Positions 1 to 7,775 of a stretch of 64,000 nucleotides of DNA are shown here, one piece after another. The stretch is from the NCBI GenBank assembly GCA_947489425.1, contig CANLDL010000002.1, positions 62,001 through 126,000 on the forward strand, given 5' to 3'. The DNA is from an uncultured Pseudomonadales bacterium (lineage in GTDB: Bacteria > Pseudomonadota > Gammaproteobacteria > Pseudomonadales > Cellvibrionaceae). Positions within the stretch are counted from its first letter, which is position 1. The number at the start of each line of letters is the position of its first letter. The notes beneath the pieces were generated by a model. That model had not been told where the DNA came from. It ran no database searches and was given only the letters and a program-made list of their open reading frames with translations. Both the position numbers and the translations under genes were made by a program.

Positions 1-625
1 GCGTAATACCTAAAAAAAGCAGTGCGGCAAAAAAGTAAGCTGTAAAGGGTTTTTGGGTAGCATTAGCCGCTATTTTAGTCATACGCATGACTTCATCTAA
101 CTGAATAACCGATATTAGCGCGGTAGCCTTAATAAGTAGCATCCATACATTACTCAAACCTGGGATAGAATAACGCAGTGCTTGAGGAAAAAGGATGCGA
201 TAAAATATTACCCAAGACTGCATACCCATTGCTTTTGCCGCCTCAATTTGGCCAGTAGGTACTTGACCAAAAGCACCCCGAAACACCTCGACGGAGAATG
301 CCCCATAAATAAAACCCAGTGTGACCACACCAGCTATAAATGGATTTAAATCTATAATGACTTCTACGCCAAAGCCTGCAAAGATATCTTGCACTAGCGT
401 AGGCACACCGTAAAAGATGAGTAAGAGTAAAATGAGCTCGGGGATGCCACGAATCGTTGCCGTATAAAAAGAAGCAACAATACGCAACAGTTTATTTGAG
501 GAAGTTTTTGCAAGCGCACCAAACACGCCAATAATACAAGCTAATAGCATTGCTAATAGCCCAACTAATAACGTTTGTTGCAGCCCTGTAAAAATAGCCG
601 ACGAATAACCCTCTAAACCGAACAT
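1..625 (-). CDS. Polar amino acid ABC transporter permease (HisQ/ArtQ type), partial
   Basis: The frame opens at an ATG at 625 (MFGLEGYSSAIF) and runs off the left edge of the window without a stop, so the C-terminus is missing. The visible 208 residues hold several hydrophobic segments. The EAA loop that docks on the ATPase is readable as GQIEAAKAMGMQ. That loop and the spacing of the segments fit the HisQ/HisM/ArtQ/ArtM permeases, which form the inner-membrane channel for basic or polar amino acids. It lies 49 bp downstream of the binding-protein gene on the same strand, so it should belong to one operon, probably with a second permease beyond the edge. The substrate cannot be told from sequence alone. 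Confidence 0.9.
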   Translation of the reverse strand, partial: MFGLEGYSSAIFTGLQQTLLVGLLAMLLACIIGVFGALAKTSSNKLLRIVASFYTATIRGIPELILLLLIFYGVPTLVQDIFAGFGVEVIIDLNPFIAGVVTLGFIYGAFSVEVFRGAFGQVPTGQIEAAKAMGMQSWVIFYRILFPQALRYSIPGLSNVWMLLIKATALISVIQLDEVMRMTKIAANATQKPFTAYFFAALLFLGIT

Positions 626-674
626 AGGGTATTAATTATTCGCTATTTTTAAGGTAGGGGTAGCGTTACGCACT

Positions 675-1442
675 TTAAGAGCCGTATACATCAAACTTAA
701 AGTATTTATTATTAATTTTTTGATAGGTGCCATCTTCTCTTATTTTTTTGATAGCGGCATTGAGCTTGTTAACTAACTCGCTGTTACCTTTACGCACCCC
801 AATACCAATACCTTCACCTAAATACTTAACGTCATCAAAATCGGGACCGACGGCTTCTGCTTGCTGGCCTTGTTTTGAATCTAAAAAATCGTAAAGCACA
901 AAAGAGTCTGCTGCAATAACATCAACACGCCCAGCAAGAAAATCAAGATTAGCGTCTTCCTGTGATTTATAAGCCTTTATTTTAGCTTTAGGAAAGGTCG
1001 CACGTACAAAATTCTCGGTGACGGTACTGGACTGCACGGCAATATATTTACCTTTTAGTTTATCGGGTGTTATCTCGAAGGATGAACCTTTCATACGCGC
1101 AAACTTGACGGGGCTTGTGTAGTATTTTTCGGTAAAGCTAATCTTGTTTTTGCGCTCCTCAGTAATAGACATAGAAGCAATAATGGCGTCGAATTTTTTA
1201 GCCAGCAAAGCAGGAATAATACCATCCCAATCAGAGGTTACCCATTCGCACTCAGCCTCCATTGCCGCACATAGGGCCTCGCCGATTTCTATATCAAAGC
1301 CCACTAACTTACCTTTGGCATCGATAGAGTTAAAAGGCGCATAGGCACCCTCTGTACCGAGCTTTATCTTATCGCCCGCCAGTGTATTTACGCTAAAACA
1401 CAACGCACTTACTATACATAAAACCGAAATTATTGTTTTCAT
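675..1442 (-). CDS. Periplasmic amino acid-binding protein of the ABC importer
   Basis: This is a 255-residue family 3 solute-binding protein. A signal peptide occupies about residues 1-22 (hydrophobic core, cleavage near TLAG). The mature part begins with the family's usual pattern (KLGTEGAYAPFNSIDAKGKL) followed by GFDIEIGEALC. The central WDGIIPALLAKKFDAIIASM segment and the GIGIGVRKGN hinge near the end are typical of lysine/arginine/ornithine and histidine binders (HisJ/ArgT/ArtJ). It would capture the ligand in the periplasm and hand it to the neighbouring permeases. It sits between the ATPase and permease genes with short gaps. A basic amino acid ligand is likely but not proven. Confidence 0.92.
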   Translation of the reverse strand: MKTIISVLCIVSALCFSVNTLAGDKIKLGTEGAYAPFNSIDAKGKLVGFDIEIGEALCAAMEAECEWVTSDWDGIIPALLAKKFDAIIASMSITEERKNKISFTEKYYTSPVKFARMKGSSFEITPDKLKGKYIAVQSSTVTENFVRATFPKAKIKAYKSQEDANLDFLAGRVDVIAADSFVLYDFLDSKQGQQAEAVGPDFDDVKYLGEGIGIGVRKGNSELVNKLNAAIKKIREDGTYQKINNKYFKFDVYGS

Positions 1443-1483
1443 TTTTATCGCCTCTCAACTTAAATTTACTCAAAGAATATTCG

Positions 1484-2248
1484 CTATTTTTTATGGGAAA
1501 TAAAATCTTTAACGCGCAAGGATTTGGGGTTTTCAAAAAAATCGTCAGGCGATGCATCTTCTTCGATAAGACCATCATGCAGAAATACAACGCGGTTAGA
1601 CACAGTTCTCGCAAAATTCATTTCGTGGGTAACAACCAGCATAGTACGGCCCTCTGTAGCGAGTGATTGCATGACTTGCAGCACTTCACTCACGAGTTCC
1701 GGGTCAAGTGCTGATGTAGGCTCATCAAATAATAATACTTTGGGTTCCATTGCGAGAGCACGTGCAATAGCCACACGCTGCTTTTGTCCACCGGAAAGTT
1801 GTCCAGGGTACTGTCCTGCCTTGCTGGCTAGACCGACTTTCTCTAAATAGGCAAGTGCAGCTTGTTTGACATCTTCTTTAGGCTTTTTTAAAACGTGTAT
1901 GGGGCCTTCCATCACATTTTCGAGCACCGTCATATGAGACCACAAGTTAAAACCTTGGAACACCATACCCAGCTGTGTACGCATATTATTAATTATTTTT
2001 TTATTGCGCTTGCTGTGCCCTGTCGCATTACCCTCACAAACTACTTCCTCGCCAGCAAACTCGACCGTACCTACATCGGGTGTTTCTAAAAAGTTAATAC
2101 AACGCAGTAATGTGCTTTTACCCGAACCCGAGCTACCTAAAATAGAAATAACATCGCCTTTATTGGCTGATAAACAAATGCCTTTTAAAACATCGATATC
2201 GCCAAAACGCTTTTGAATATTATCAAGATGCAGTACTGTCTCAGACAT
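1484..2248 (-). CDS. ABC transporter ATP-binding protein, polar amino acid type (HisP/ArtP-like)
   Basis: This 254-residue ATPase has every canonical ABC motif: Walker [10 protein letters not shown] at residues 38-46, Q-loop glutamine at 98 (MVFQGFNLW), signature LSGGQ at 151-155 and Walker B VLLFDEP at about 171-177. The [12 protein letters not shown] stretch after the Q-loop is characteristic of the HisP/GlnQ/ArtP subgroup. It energises import of the amino acid caught by the binding protein downstream. It is the first of at least three co-directional genes, and 41 bp separate it from the binding-protein start. The ATG at 2248 gives the usual N-terminus for the family. Confidence 0.95.
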   Translation of the reverse strand: MSETVLHLDNIQKRFGDIDVLKGICLSANKGDVISILGSSGSGKSTLLRCINFLETPDVGTVEFAGEEVVCEGNATGHSKRNKKIINNMRTQLGMVFQGFNLWSHMTVLENVMEGPIHVLKKPKEDVKQAALAYLEKVGLASKAGQYPGQLSGGQKQRVAIARALAMEPKVLLFDEPTSALDPELVSEVLQVMQSLATEGRTMLVVTHEMNFARTVSNRVVFLHDGLIEEDASPDDFFENPKSLRVKDFISHKK

Positions 2249-2301
2249 TCAATGACTATCTCAAGGTATTATTATTGTTAGCTCACTAATAATTGCCCAG
2301 C

Positions 2302-3492
2302 TTATAAAACGCTCATTATAGACTCTACCGTGTAGTCCATATTGTTTGTACTTAAACCGGCAATATTAATACGGCTGGAATCCACCATGTAAATGTGGTG
2401 CTCTTGCTTAAGCCTTTTAACTTGCTCAACAGTTAAACCTAAAAAAGAAAACATGCCCTTCTCGTTAACGATGTAGTCGAAGCGGTCACCGGCACCAGCA
2501 AAGGTTAGGCGCTCGCAAAGCTGCTCGCGAAGTGAGCTAATGCGCTTGCGCATATGTATCAACTCATCACTCCAATTATGCTTAAGCGCGGCATCGTTTA
2601 AAATAATATCTACCAGTGCTGCACCATAACTCGGTGGCATAGAATAAATCTCGCGGGCAACATTCAGTAGCTGGCTTTTACATGTTTGTGCATCCTTTGA
2701 GTTAGCCGCCGCCACCATAATACTACCTACTCGCTCGCGGTATAAACCAAAGTTTTTTGAGCATGAAATTGCCACAATAAGCTCAGGGCAGTGCTCTGCA
2801 AGATAGCGTAAACCATAGGCATCTTCGTTAATGCCATCTCCCAGCCCAAGGTAAGCCATATCGATATAAGGGATAGCCCCTTTAGTATTTAACAACTCGG
2901 CTAATGCTCGCCATTGCTCGGGGTTTAAGTCTGCACCCGATGGATTATGACAGCAAGCATGTAGTAAAACTATATCACCGGTATTGAGCTGCGAGAGATC
3001 GCTAATCATCGCATCAAAATCTAATATGTGTTGCTGGCTATCGTAGTAGCTGTACTCGACTAACTCTAAGCCGGCACTTGCCAGTAATGGAATATGGTTA
3101 GCCCATGTCGGTGTCGATACCCAGACCTTGCTGTTTTGGCTACAGCGTTTAAGCATATTGGCAGCTACTCTTAGCGCACCACAACCGCCTGGTGTTTGTA
3201 CGTTGGCGACGCGTTGCTCTGCAATAGCTGAATGCTGGCTACCAAGTGCAAGCTCGATAATTGCATCATTAAAACTAGGGGAGCCTGCCGGTGCGGAATA
3301 CACTTTGCTATCTTCTCGAGCAAGCCAAATCTGTTGTGCTTTTGTAACGGCATTCATAATTGGCGTATGGCCATTTTCATTTTTATAAACACCCGCGCCT
3401 AAATCAACTTTGCGTGTATCTGTATCATTTTTAAAATCTGTCATAAGACCCAAAATAGGATCAGCAGTTAACTCAGGCAGGACTTCGAACAT
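2302..3492 (-). CDS. Aromatic/aspartate aminotransferase (TyrB/AspC family)
   Basis: This 396-residue class I fold aminotransferase uses pyridoxal phosphate. The lysine that forms the Schiff base is K246 in AISCSKNFGLYRERVGS. The cofactor-contacting CHNPSGADL (residues 182-190) and the aspartate of DMAYLGLGD (D211) are also present. Length and motifs match the TyrB/AspC family, which moves amino groups between aspartate, tyrosine or phenylalanine and 2-oxoglutarate in the cytoplasm. Which substrate it prefers cannot be decided here, so no symbol is given. It is read from its own upstream region, divergent from the RDD gene, and 53 bp separate its end from the start of the ABC ATPase gene. Confidence 0.93.
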   Translation of the reverse strand: MFEVLPELTADPILGLMTDFKNDTDTRKVDLGAGVYKNENGHTPIMNAVTKAQQIWLAREDSKVYSAPAGSPSFNDAIIELALGSQHSAIAEQRVANVQTPGGCGALRVAANMLKRCSQNSKVWVSTPTWANHIPLLASAGLELVEYSYYDSQQHILDFDAMISDLSQLNTGDIVLLHACCHNPSGADLNPEQWRALAELLNTKGAIPYIDMAYLGLGDGINEDAYGLRYLAEHCPELIVAISCSKNFGLYRERVGSIMVAAANSKDAQTCKSQLLNVAREIYSMPPSYGAALVDIILNDAALKHNWSDELIHMRKRISSLREQLCERLTFAGAGDRFDYIVNEKGMFSFLGLTVEQVKRLKQEHHIYMVDSSRINIAGLSTNNMDYTVESIMSVL

Positions 3493-3757
3493 GAATGCAT
3501 CCAGTGTAAAAGGGATAAGTATTGGTCGATAAAGAGCAAAATCTTATTGTAATTAGCATCGATATTGAGGGATAAGTATACGGGTATTTATTCTTAAGCA
3601 CTATCAGCACAATCGCTTAAAAAGCCTTTTACTATTAATATAAAGTGCTACTAAACCGCTCTTATTTTATTATTTTGTTATACTGCCGCCTTGTGAGTAA
3701 ATAATATAATTACTTTTCTCAAAATTTAACCTTTATATCCTTAATTTTAGTATCTAC
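3493..3757. other. Divergent intergenic region between aminotransferase and RDD genes
   Basis: These 265 bp hold no open frame. They must carry the promoters of both divergent genes. A TATACT box at about 3679-3684 could be a -10 element toward the RDD gene, but I find no good -35 at the right distance. I see no clear terminator or operator. Confidence 0.4.
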
Positions 3758-4231
3758 ATGACAGACTCCGCTGACAACCAAGCTCCCCTTCAATACCCTT
3801 CTTTATTAAAGCGCTTGGCAATAGTCGTGTACGATTATCTATTAATTATTGCTGTGTGTATTGCCTATGGTATTGCCTATATTGCTATAGGCAAATTTAT
3901 ATTTAGTATGGAGGCCGATAGGCCTAGCGGTTTGTTTTATCAAATTGGTTGGCTGACAACGGTGATTGGATTTTATACTTATTTCTGGATGAAAGGCGGG
4001 CAAACAACAGGCATGCGTGCATGGCGTGTAAAGATAACCGGGCTAGATGGCAACTCTCCTCGACTATCGCAATGTGTTATACGTTTTTTTGTATCGCCCT
4101 TTGGTTGGCTATTGTGCCTAAGTGCCCTATTCGACAAAAACAAGCAATGCCTACACGATAAGCTCAGCAAAACCCAGCTAATACTGCTACCCAAGGAGAA
4201 GAAGAAAAAACCACTTCCTCCTCTCAGGTGA
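3758..4231 (+). CDS. RDD family membrane protein
   Basis: This 157-residue protein has the RDD arrangement. An arginine and an aspartate lie in the first membrane segment (LLKRLAIVVYDYLLI), a second hydrophobic segment follows, a third spans about residues 63-75, and then comes the conserved QTTGMRAWRVKI motif. A last hydrophobic stretch (PFGWLLCLSALF) precedes a lysine-rich tail. RDD proteins are inner-membrane proteins of mostly unknown function; some have been linked to ion or proton exchange. It is a single gene, convergent with hydroxypyruvate isomerase, with only 22 bp between the two stop codons. Confidence 0.88.
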   Translation: MTDSADNQAPLQYPSLLKRLAIVVYDYLLIIAVCIAYGIAYIAIGKFIFSMEADRPSGLFYQIGWLTTVIGFYTYFWMKGGQTTGMRAWRVKITGLDGNSPRLSQCVIRFFVSPFGWLLCLSALFDKNKQCLHDKLSKTQLILLPKEKKKKPLPPLR

Positions 4232-4253
4232 CCCATCAACTAGCAAAACACCA

Positions 4254-5018
4254 TTAGCGTAGCTTTTGCATCCAACCTAAGCCCTCATCGGTTGTAGCTG
4301 TAGGCTTGTACTCAGCCCCAATGGGCTGCTCATAATTTAAATCTTTAAGTGCCGAGAATATAAAGCGGTAGTCAACTTCGCTAATATCAGGCTCGTTACG
4401 TGCAGGTACACCCGCAAACTGGATATGGCCTATATAGGGTTGCAACTCGGCTAAGCGCCTAGTTAGGTTACCTTCCATCATCTGCACATGGTAGCAATCA
4501 AACATAAGCTTAAGGTTAGGTGCACCAACTTCATCGATAATAGCAATGGCTTGATCGGTGTTATTTAAGAAATAGCCCGGTACGTCGATAGGATTGAGTG
4601 GCTCAATGAGTATGGTAATACCTGACATAGCCGCTTGCTCTGCAGCATAAGCCAAATTGGCGATAAAGATATTTCGAGCACGCTCGCCCTCTGCAATACC
4701 TGCCATAACATGTACATTGGGGACATTAACATTACGCGCATAGCTTAGCGCCTCGTCAATGGCCACCCGCGCATCCTCTTCACGCTCAGGTAATGCCGAT
4801 AGACCAAACTCGCCGGCCTCTACATCGCCACGGCGTGTATTTAGCCCCAAAAGAGTCGTATCTGCATTTGCCAAAGCAAGGCGTATTTGTTGCGGGTCGC
4901 AATGGTCATAGGGCCAATGGCACTCTACTGCATCAAACCCCGCCGCCGCCGCCTTTAATATAGCCTCGGATAAGGGTAACTCTGACCACAAAAAACCTAA
5001 ATTAGCTGAAAATTTCAT
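4254..5018 (-). CDS. hyi: Hydroxypyruvate isomerase
   Basis: This is a TIM-barrel sugar-phosphate isomerase/AP-endonuclease-like protein. Its motifs follow Hyi closely: IEPLNPIDVPGYFLNN in the middle, KLMFDCYHVQMMEGNL, then GHIQFAGVPARNEPD and the C-terminal GAEYKPTATT. Hyi interconverts hydroxypyruvate and tartronate semialdehyde in glyoxylate/glycerate metabolism. I place the start at the ATG at 5018 (MKFSANLGFLW, 254 residues) because AGGAG lies about 11 bases upstream and the family normally begins this way. An upstream in-frame start at 5048 would add ten unlikely residues. No tartronate semialdehyde reductase gene is adjacent. Confidence 0.9.
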   Translation of the reverse strand: MKFSANLGFLWSELPLSEAILKAAAAGFDAVECHWPYDHCDPQQIRLALANADTTLLGLNTRRGDVEAGEFGLSALPEREEDARVAIDEALSYARNVNVPNVHVMAGIAEGERARNIFIANLAYAAEQAAMSGITILIEPLNPIDVPGYFLNNTDQAIAIIDEVGAPNLKLMFDCYHVQMMEGNLTRRLAELQPYIGHIQFAGVPARNEPDISEVDYRFIFSALKDLNYEQPIGAEYKPTATTDEGLGWMQKLR

Positions 5019-5144
5019 GATGATCGACACTCCTCTATCTACTCGCAAATATTACTGATGCCTATTTAAAGGTAATACTAAATCAATCAAAACACCAACA
5101 ACAAAATCACTTATCAAATGAGCAATAAAATCAATAACAGCCGC

Positions 5145-5173
5145 TTGACAGCTCACCATACTGCCGCGATAAT
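5145..5173 (+). promoter_or_regulatory. Strong sigma-70 promoter for tRNA-Met
   Basis: A perfect -35 TTGACA at 5145-5150 is followed by a 17-base spacer and a -10 GATAAT at 5168-5173. The following bases (ACGCGCCC) are GC-rich, as in the discriminators of stringently controlled stable-RNA promoters. It lies about 50 bp before the tRNA. Confidence 0.8.
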
Positions 5174-5221
5174 ACGCGCCCTTAGTTATGGGCAGGCTAT
5201 TTTTGGCTTATAACACAAGAT

Positions 5222-5298
5222 GGCTACGTAGCTCAGCTGGTTAGAGCACAGCATTCATAATGCTGGGGTCGGCGGTTCAAGTCCGCCCGTAGCTACCA
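5222..5298 (+). tRNA. tRNA-Met (CAT), elongator type
   Basis: This 77-base cloverleaf includes an encoded CCA (5296-5298). The anticodon is CAT in the loop TTCATAA, flanked by an AGCAT/ATGCT stem. The T arm is GGCGG/CCGCC around TTCAAGT. The acceptor arm pairs GGCTACG with CGTAGCT, so position 1 to 72 is a G:U wobble rather than G:C. The sequence resembles the E. coli elongator tRNA-Met, and a lysidine-modified tRNA-Ile2 looks less likely. It sits directly upstream of an insertion hotspot. A second copy of its 3' half lies at 6124-6172. Confidence 0.93.
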
Positions 5299-5460
5299 CT
5301 TCTTTTATTATCATTAAGCAAAACCTTAGCATATCTTTTTTCTGACAAGAACCCCCTTTTTACAACTTTTAGAACCTAGTCTTAAACATACACTCAAAAA
5401 ATAATCTTATTGAGACTCAGTGTTTCTATACCTATAAATAGCGTGTAGTATTTCCACACT
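5250..5460 (+). repeat. Direct repeat copy A: tRNA 3' half plus flank
   Basis: Bases 5250-5345 align without gaps to 6124-6217. In the T arm and acceptor, 5272-5293 is identical to 6146-6167, and the flank after CCA stays similar for about 45 bases. A second conserved block, 5403-5430, matches 6259-6286 with about 86 percent of bases shared by eye and includes a TTGAGA box. The repeat therefore runs from the tRNA into non-coding sequence upstream of an orphan gene. It looks like an attachment-site duplication or tandem accretion of related elements. Confidence 0.75.
5410..5438 (+). promoter_or_regulatory. Candidate promoter of orphan gene 1
   Basis: TTGAGA at 5410-5415, a 17-base spacer and TATAAA at 5433-5438 form a plausible sigma-70 promoter about 58 bp before the ATG at 5496. 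The TTGAGA box and the spacer are shared with the second repeat copy. Confidence 0.5.
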
Positions 5461-5495
5461 ATTTTTTGAAGTGACGTTCAACACAGGCTAGTCAC

Positions 5496-6005
5496 ATGGA
5501 CATTATTTCAGCAGCAATCGGCTCATACCTAAATCTAAGTAACAACTTACTCACCGACAGCTTTATTGAAAGTATAAATTTAGAAGAAAAATCCATTAGC
5601 TTTAATTACGAAGGCTACAAGGTACATTACCAACATAAAAACTGGGTAATTAAAGAAAAAAGCGTTTGTAGCAAATACCAACAAAAAGACTATAGAGAAT
5701 ATTCAAACTGTACGGTTAAAGCTAAAAAAGTGTTTAAGCAGTTATGCAATAACATGGTCGCCAAACCTATAAACAGCCCCTTTAATGATTCACTCACGCT
5801 TATGTATTGCAATACGGCAGAAAACTATAAACCTGTTATTGCAAGAGCCAGCATATCCAAACCAGACAGTCAGCTAAGAAAACATCAAAGAGAATGCAAT
5901 AATAAGATATTGAAAGAAAGAGAATATCGCAGCCCTGAGAACACCCAAGCAAGGCAATCTGCTTGCGAGAAATATAAAATATTAAAAGAGGCTAGCGGTA
6001 TATAA
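5496..6005 (+). CDS. Orphan hypothetical protein 1 in tRNA-Met hotspot
   Basis: I do not recognise this 169-residue protein. It has no signal peptide and no obvious membrane segment. It is rich in lysine, asparagine and tyrosine, and carries seven cysteines (for example in SVCSKY, NCTVK, QLCNN, LMYCN, RECNN). The N-terminal third looks like a small beta-rich unit (ISFNYEGYKVHYQHKNWVI) and the C-terminal third like a charged helix. A different frame stays open from 6004 to a TGA at 6111, so the original product may have been about 35 residues longer before a frameshift. Its place in the hotspot and AT-rich codons suggest recent acquisition. Confidence 0.6.
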   Translation: MDIISAAIGSYLNLSNNLLTDSFIESINLEEKSISFNYEGYKVHYQHKNWVIKEKSVCSKYQQKDYREYSNCTVKAKKVFKQLCNNMVAKPINSPFNDSLTLMYCNTAENYKPVIARASISKPDSQLRKHQRECNNKILKEREYRSPENTQARQSACEKYKILKEASGI

Positions 6006-6123
6006 ATTACTTGATGATTATCAAACCAAGGGACAAGAAGCTATTACTCAAGCCAAGCAGAATAGAATAAACCGAACAGGAATTTATTCTTACCGACATG
6101 AGTATTTATGAGCAAAGCCTGAT

Positions 6124-6310
6124 AGCACTCATTATACTGAGGCCTGCGGTTCAAGTCCGCCCGTAGCCACCACTTCTTTCTCTGTCATTAAACAAAACCT
6201 TAACATACCCTTTTTCTACGCCCCTATAACTCACTTTTAAAACTGGCGCTTAAAAATTAATCCTATTGAGACTAGTTGTTTCTATAAGGTAAAATAATGT
6301 ACAGTGTTTT
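6124..6310 (+). repeat. Direct repeat copy B: displaced tRNA-Met 3' half plus flank
   Basis: Bases 6146-6172 copy the tRNA T arm, acceptor strand and CCA with a single difference, C6168 where the intact gene has T5294. Upstream, 6124-6145 matches the anticodon arm at 16 of 22 positions without gaps, so a whole degenerate tRNA 3' half is present. No 5' half can be found, so it is not a working tRNA. The flank continues to resemble copy A up to a TTGAGA box at 6266-6271. This is the second end of an inserted segment, or the left end of a second related element. Confidence 0.72.
6266..6295 (+). promoter_or_regulatory. Candidate promoter of orphan gene 2
   Basis: TTGAGA at 6266-6271 followed by TAAAAT at 6290-6295 (18-base spacer) mirrors the promoter-like box of the first module. 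The -10 is weaker. It lies about 45 bp before the ATG at 6340. Confidence 0.4.
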
Positions 6311-6339
6311 CAAGGAAAAAACTGAATAATGGAAGGGTT

Positions 6340-7041
6340 ATGGATAATCAAGAAAGTTTAAAAAATGAAATACAATCTATTTACGATTTATTCCTAGTAA
6401 GAGACAAATACGCTGAATCGACCCCCTTCGATAAAGGATCAACAGAAAATATACAAACCAAAAAAGCCTTTAGATACTATATTATTTTTCCTGTTATTAT
6501 CGTTGTGGCCATTCTCTCACTTATATTTGTGTTATACCGGCCTGACTTAAATTCTAGCCTTGTAGAACAGCTTACTAAATACGGACTACTAGCGGCATAT
6601 TTTACTGCGATACTTCTTTTTTTAAGGAAGGCATACAAAGATAACCCAGATATCGCTGACTTTTTTCAAAACCCTTTAAGGATATTTTTTGATGGTCTTA
6701 ACTATACAGCTGATTGTGATACGATCCTTGTTATCGGCCTAGAACGTTATTCTGAAAAGGCATTGATCTTTGTTAAAGACAGAATGGAGATGCAACTCTC
6801 TGCGATCCAGCACCGTTTTGGTAGTATGACAGGAAGCCTAACTAAGATAGGTATTTTACCGGGTTTACTGGCTTTATTAGCAGCTACTTACGAATTGCCC
6901 GGCCAAGTATTTTTATATGGGTTTTCGACCTTCTTTTTAACTGTTTATATCGGCTCTTTTTGGGTGCAACATAGTTTGCCGCGTATCAACTTTTACATTC
7001 GTATACTCGAAAGCGAACTTACATGCAGAAATAATAAATAA
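6340..7041 (+). CDS. Orphan four-helix membrane protein 2 in tRNA-Met hotspot
   Basis: I do not recognise the family. From the ATG at 6340 the protein has 233 residues; GGAAGGG at 6331-6337 supports this start over an in-frame GTG at 6304. A charged soluble N-terminus of about 45 residues is followed by a first membrane segment (FPVIIVVAILSLIFVLY) and a second (YGLLAAYFTAILLFL). A soluble middle with NYTADCDTILVIGLERYSEK comes next. Two more segments (LTKIGILPGLLALLAA and FLYGFSTFFLTVYIGSFW) lie near the C-terminus. It stands alone behind repeat copy B and is convergent with the acyltransferase gene. A membrane-acting effector is one possibility, but nothing in the sequence proves it. Confidence 0.65.
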   Translation: MDNQESLKNEIQSIYDLFLVRDKYAESTPFDKGSTENIQTKKAFRYYIIFPVIIVVAILSLIFVLYRPDLNSSLVEQLTKYGLLAAYFTAILLFLRKAYKDNPDIADFFQNPLRIFFDGLNYTADCDTILVIGLERYSEKALIFVKDRMEMQLSAIQHRFGSMTGSLTKIGILPGLLALLAATYELPGQVFLYGFSTFFLTVYIGSFWVQHSLPRINFYIRILESELTCRNNK

Positions 7042-7102
7042 CACTGCGCACTGTATTCAAACCTAATAGCTATTAGCATACTAGCTTTGACAAGAATTAA
7101 CA

Positions 7103-7753
7103 TCAAATCTCATCGGTGGTGTTATAGGTAAGACAGTCATTTAATAGTTTGGCATAGCTATCTGTTAGCTCTGCTAATAACTCTGTAGAGGATTCTACTT
7201 CGACAAGTGCATCCCCTATGGCTATATCGCAATTAAAAGGCACTAATAGTGCCTCGCCTTTAGGTAAAGCACGGCCTAGTCCGTGAGTGACTAAAGGTAT
7301 TATCGGTGTAGCTGGCCTTTCTTTAACAAGATGGAAGATGCCTTTTTTTAATGTACTGGCCTCTTCTGGCTTTCCTCTGGTACCCTCTGGAAACAAAATT
7401 AAAATATCACCGTTATCAATCGCTTTGTGGCACTCAGCAAATAGCACTTGCGGCTTTTTACGGCCAGAGCGTGATAATGGAATAATGCCAATAACATGGA
7501 TAGAAAACCAAGCGAGTAATGGATTTGATAGAAAATAATCGGCAGCAGCAACAGGGCGTAATTTGTGAACCTGCAATAATGGATATAGCGAGAACAACAC
7601 CATGGTATCCAAATGGCTATTGTGGTTTGCAGCAATAATTGCAGGCCCATTAAGTGGCAGCTTATTTCGGTTGTGGATATTCAAGCCCAATATAATAAGT
7701 ACAACGGGCCTAACGATCAGTAGTACAAAGAGTATTTTTATAATACGGTTCAT
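7103..7753 (-). CDS. 1-acyl-sn-glycerol-3-phosphate acyltransferase-like protein (PlsC family)
   Basis: This 216-residue PlsC-type acyltransferase has the catalytic NHNSHLD box (NHxxxxD) at residues 43-49 and the substrate-binding FPEGTRG at 121-127. An N-terminal hydrophobic segment (about residues 5-24) should anchor it to the inner membrane. Such enzymes transfer an acyl chain to a lysophospholipid or lysophosphatidate. It is the last gene of the ynb-type operon, starting 22 bp after the CDP-diglyceride synthase stop. In that context it probably feeds phosphatidate or remodels a lipid made by the neighbours. The general housekeeping PlsC is likely encoded elsewhere. Confidence 0.85.
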   Translation of the reverse strand: MNRIIKILFVLLIVRPVVLIILGLNIHNRNKLPLNGPAIIAANHNSHLDTMVLFSLYPLLQVHKLRPVAAADYFLSNPLLAWFSIHVIGIIPLSRSGRKKPQVLFAECHKAIDNGDILILFPEGTRGKPEEASTLKKGIFHLVKERPATPIIPLVTHGLGRALPKGEALLVPFNCDIAIGDALVEVESSTELLAELTDSYAKLLNDCLTYNTTDEI

Positions 7754-7775
7754 TTTTTATTGGTATAGTTAATTA

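Noticed and set aside
6124..6172. A second functional tRNA-Met
   Set aside because: Only the 3' half can be aligned and its anticodon arm is mispaired; no 5' half or D arm is present.
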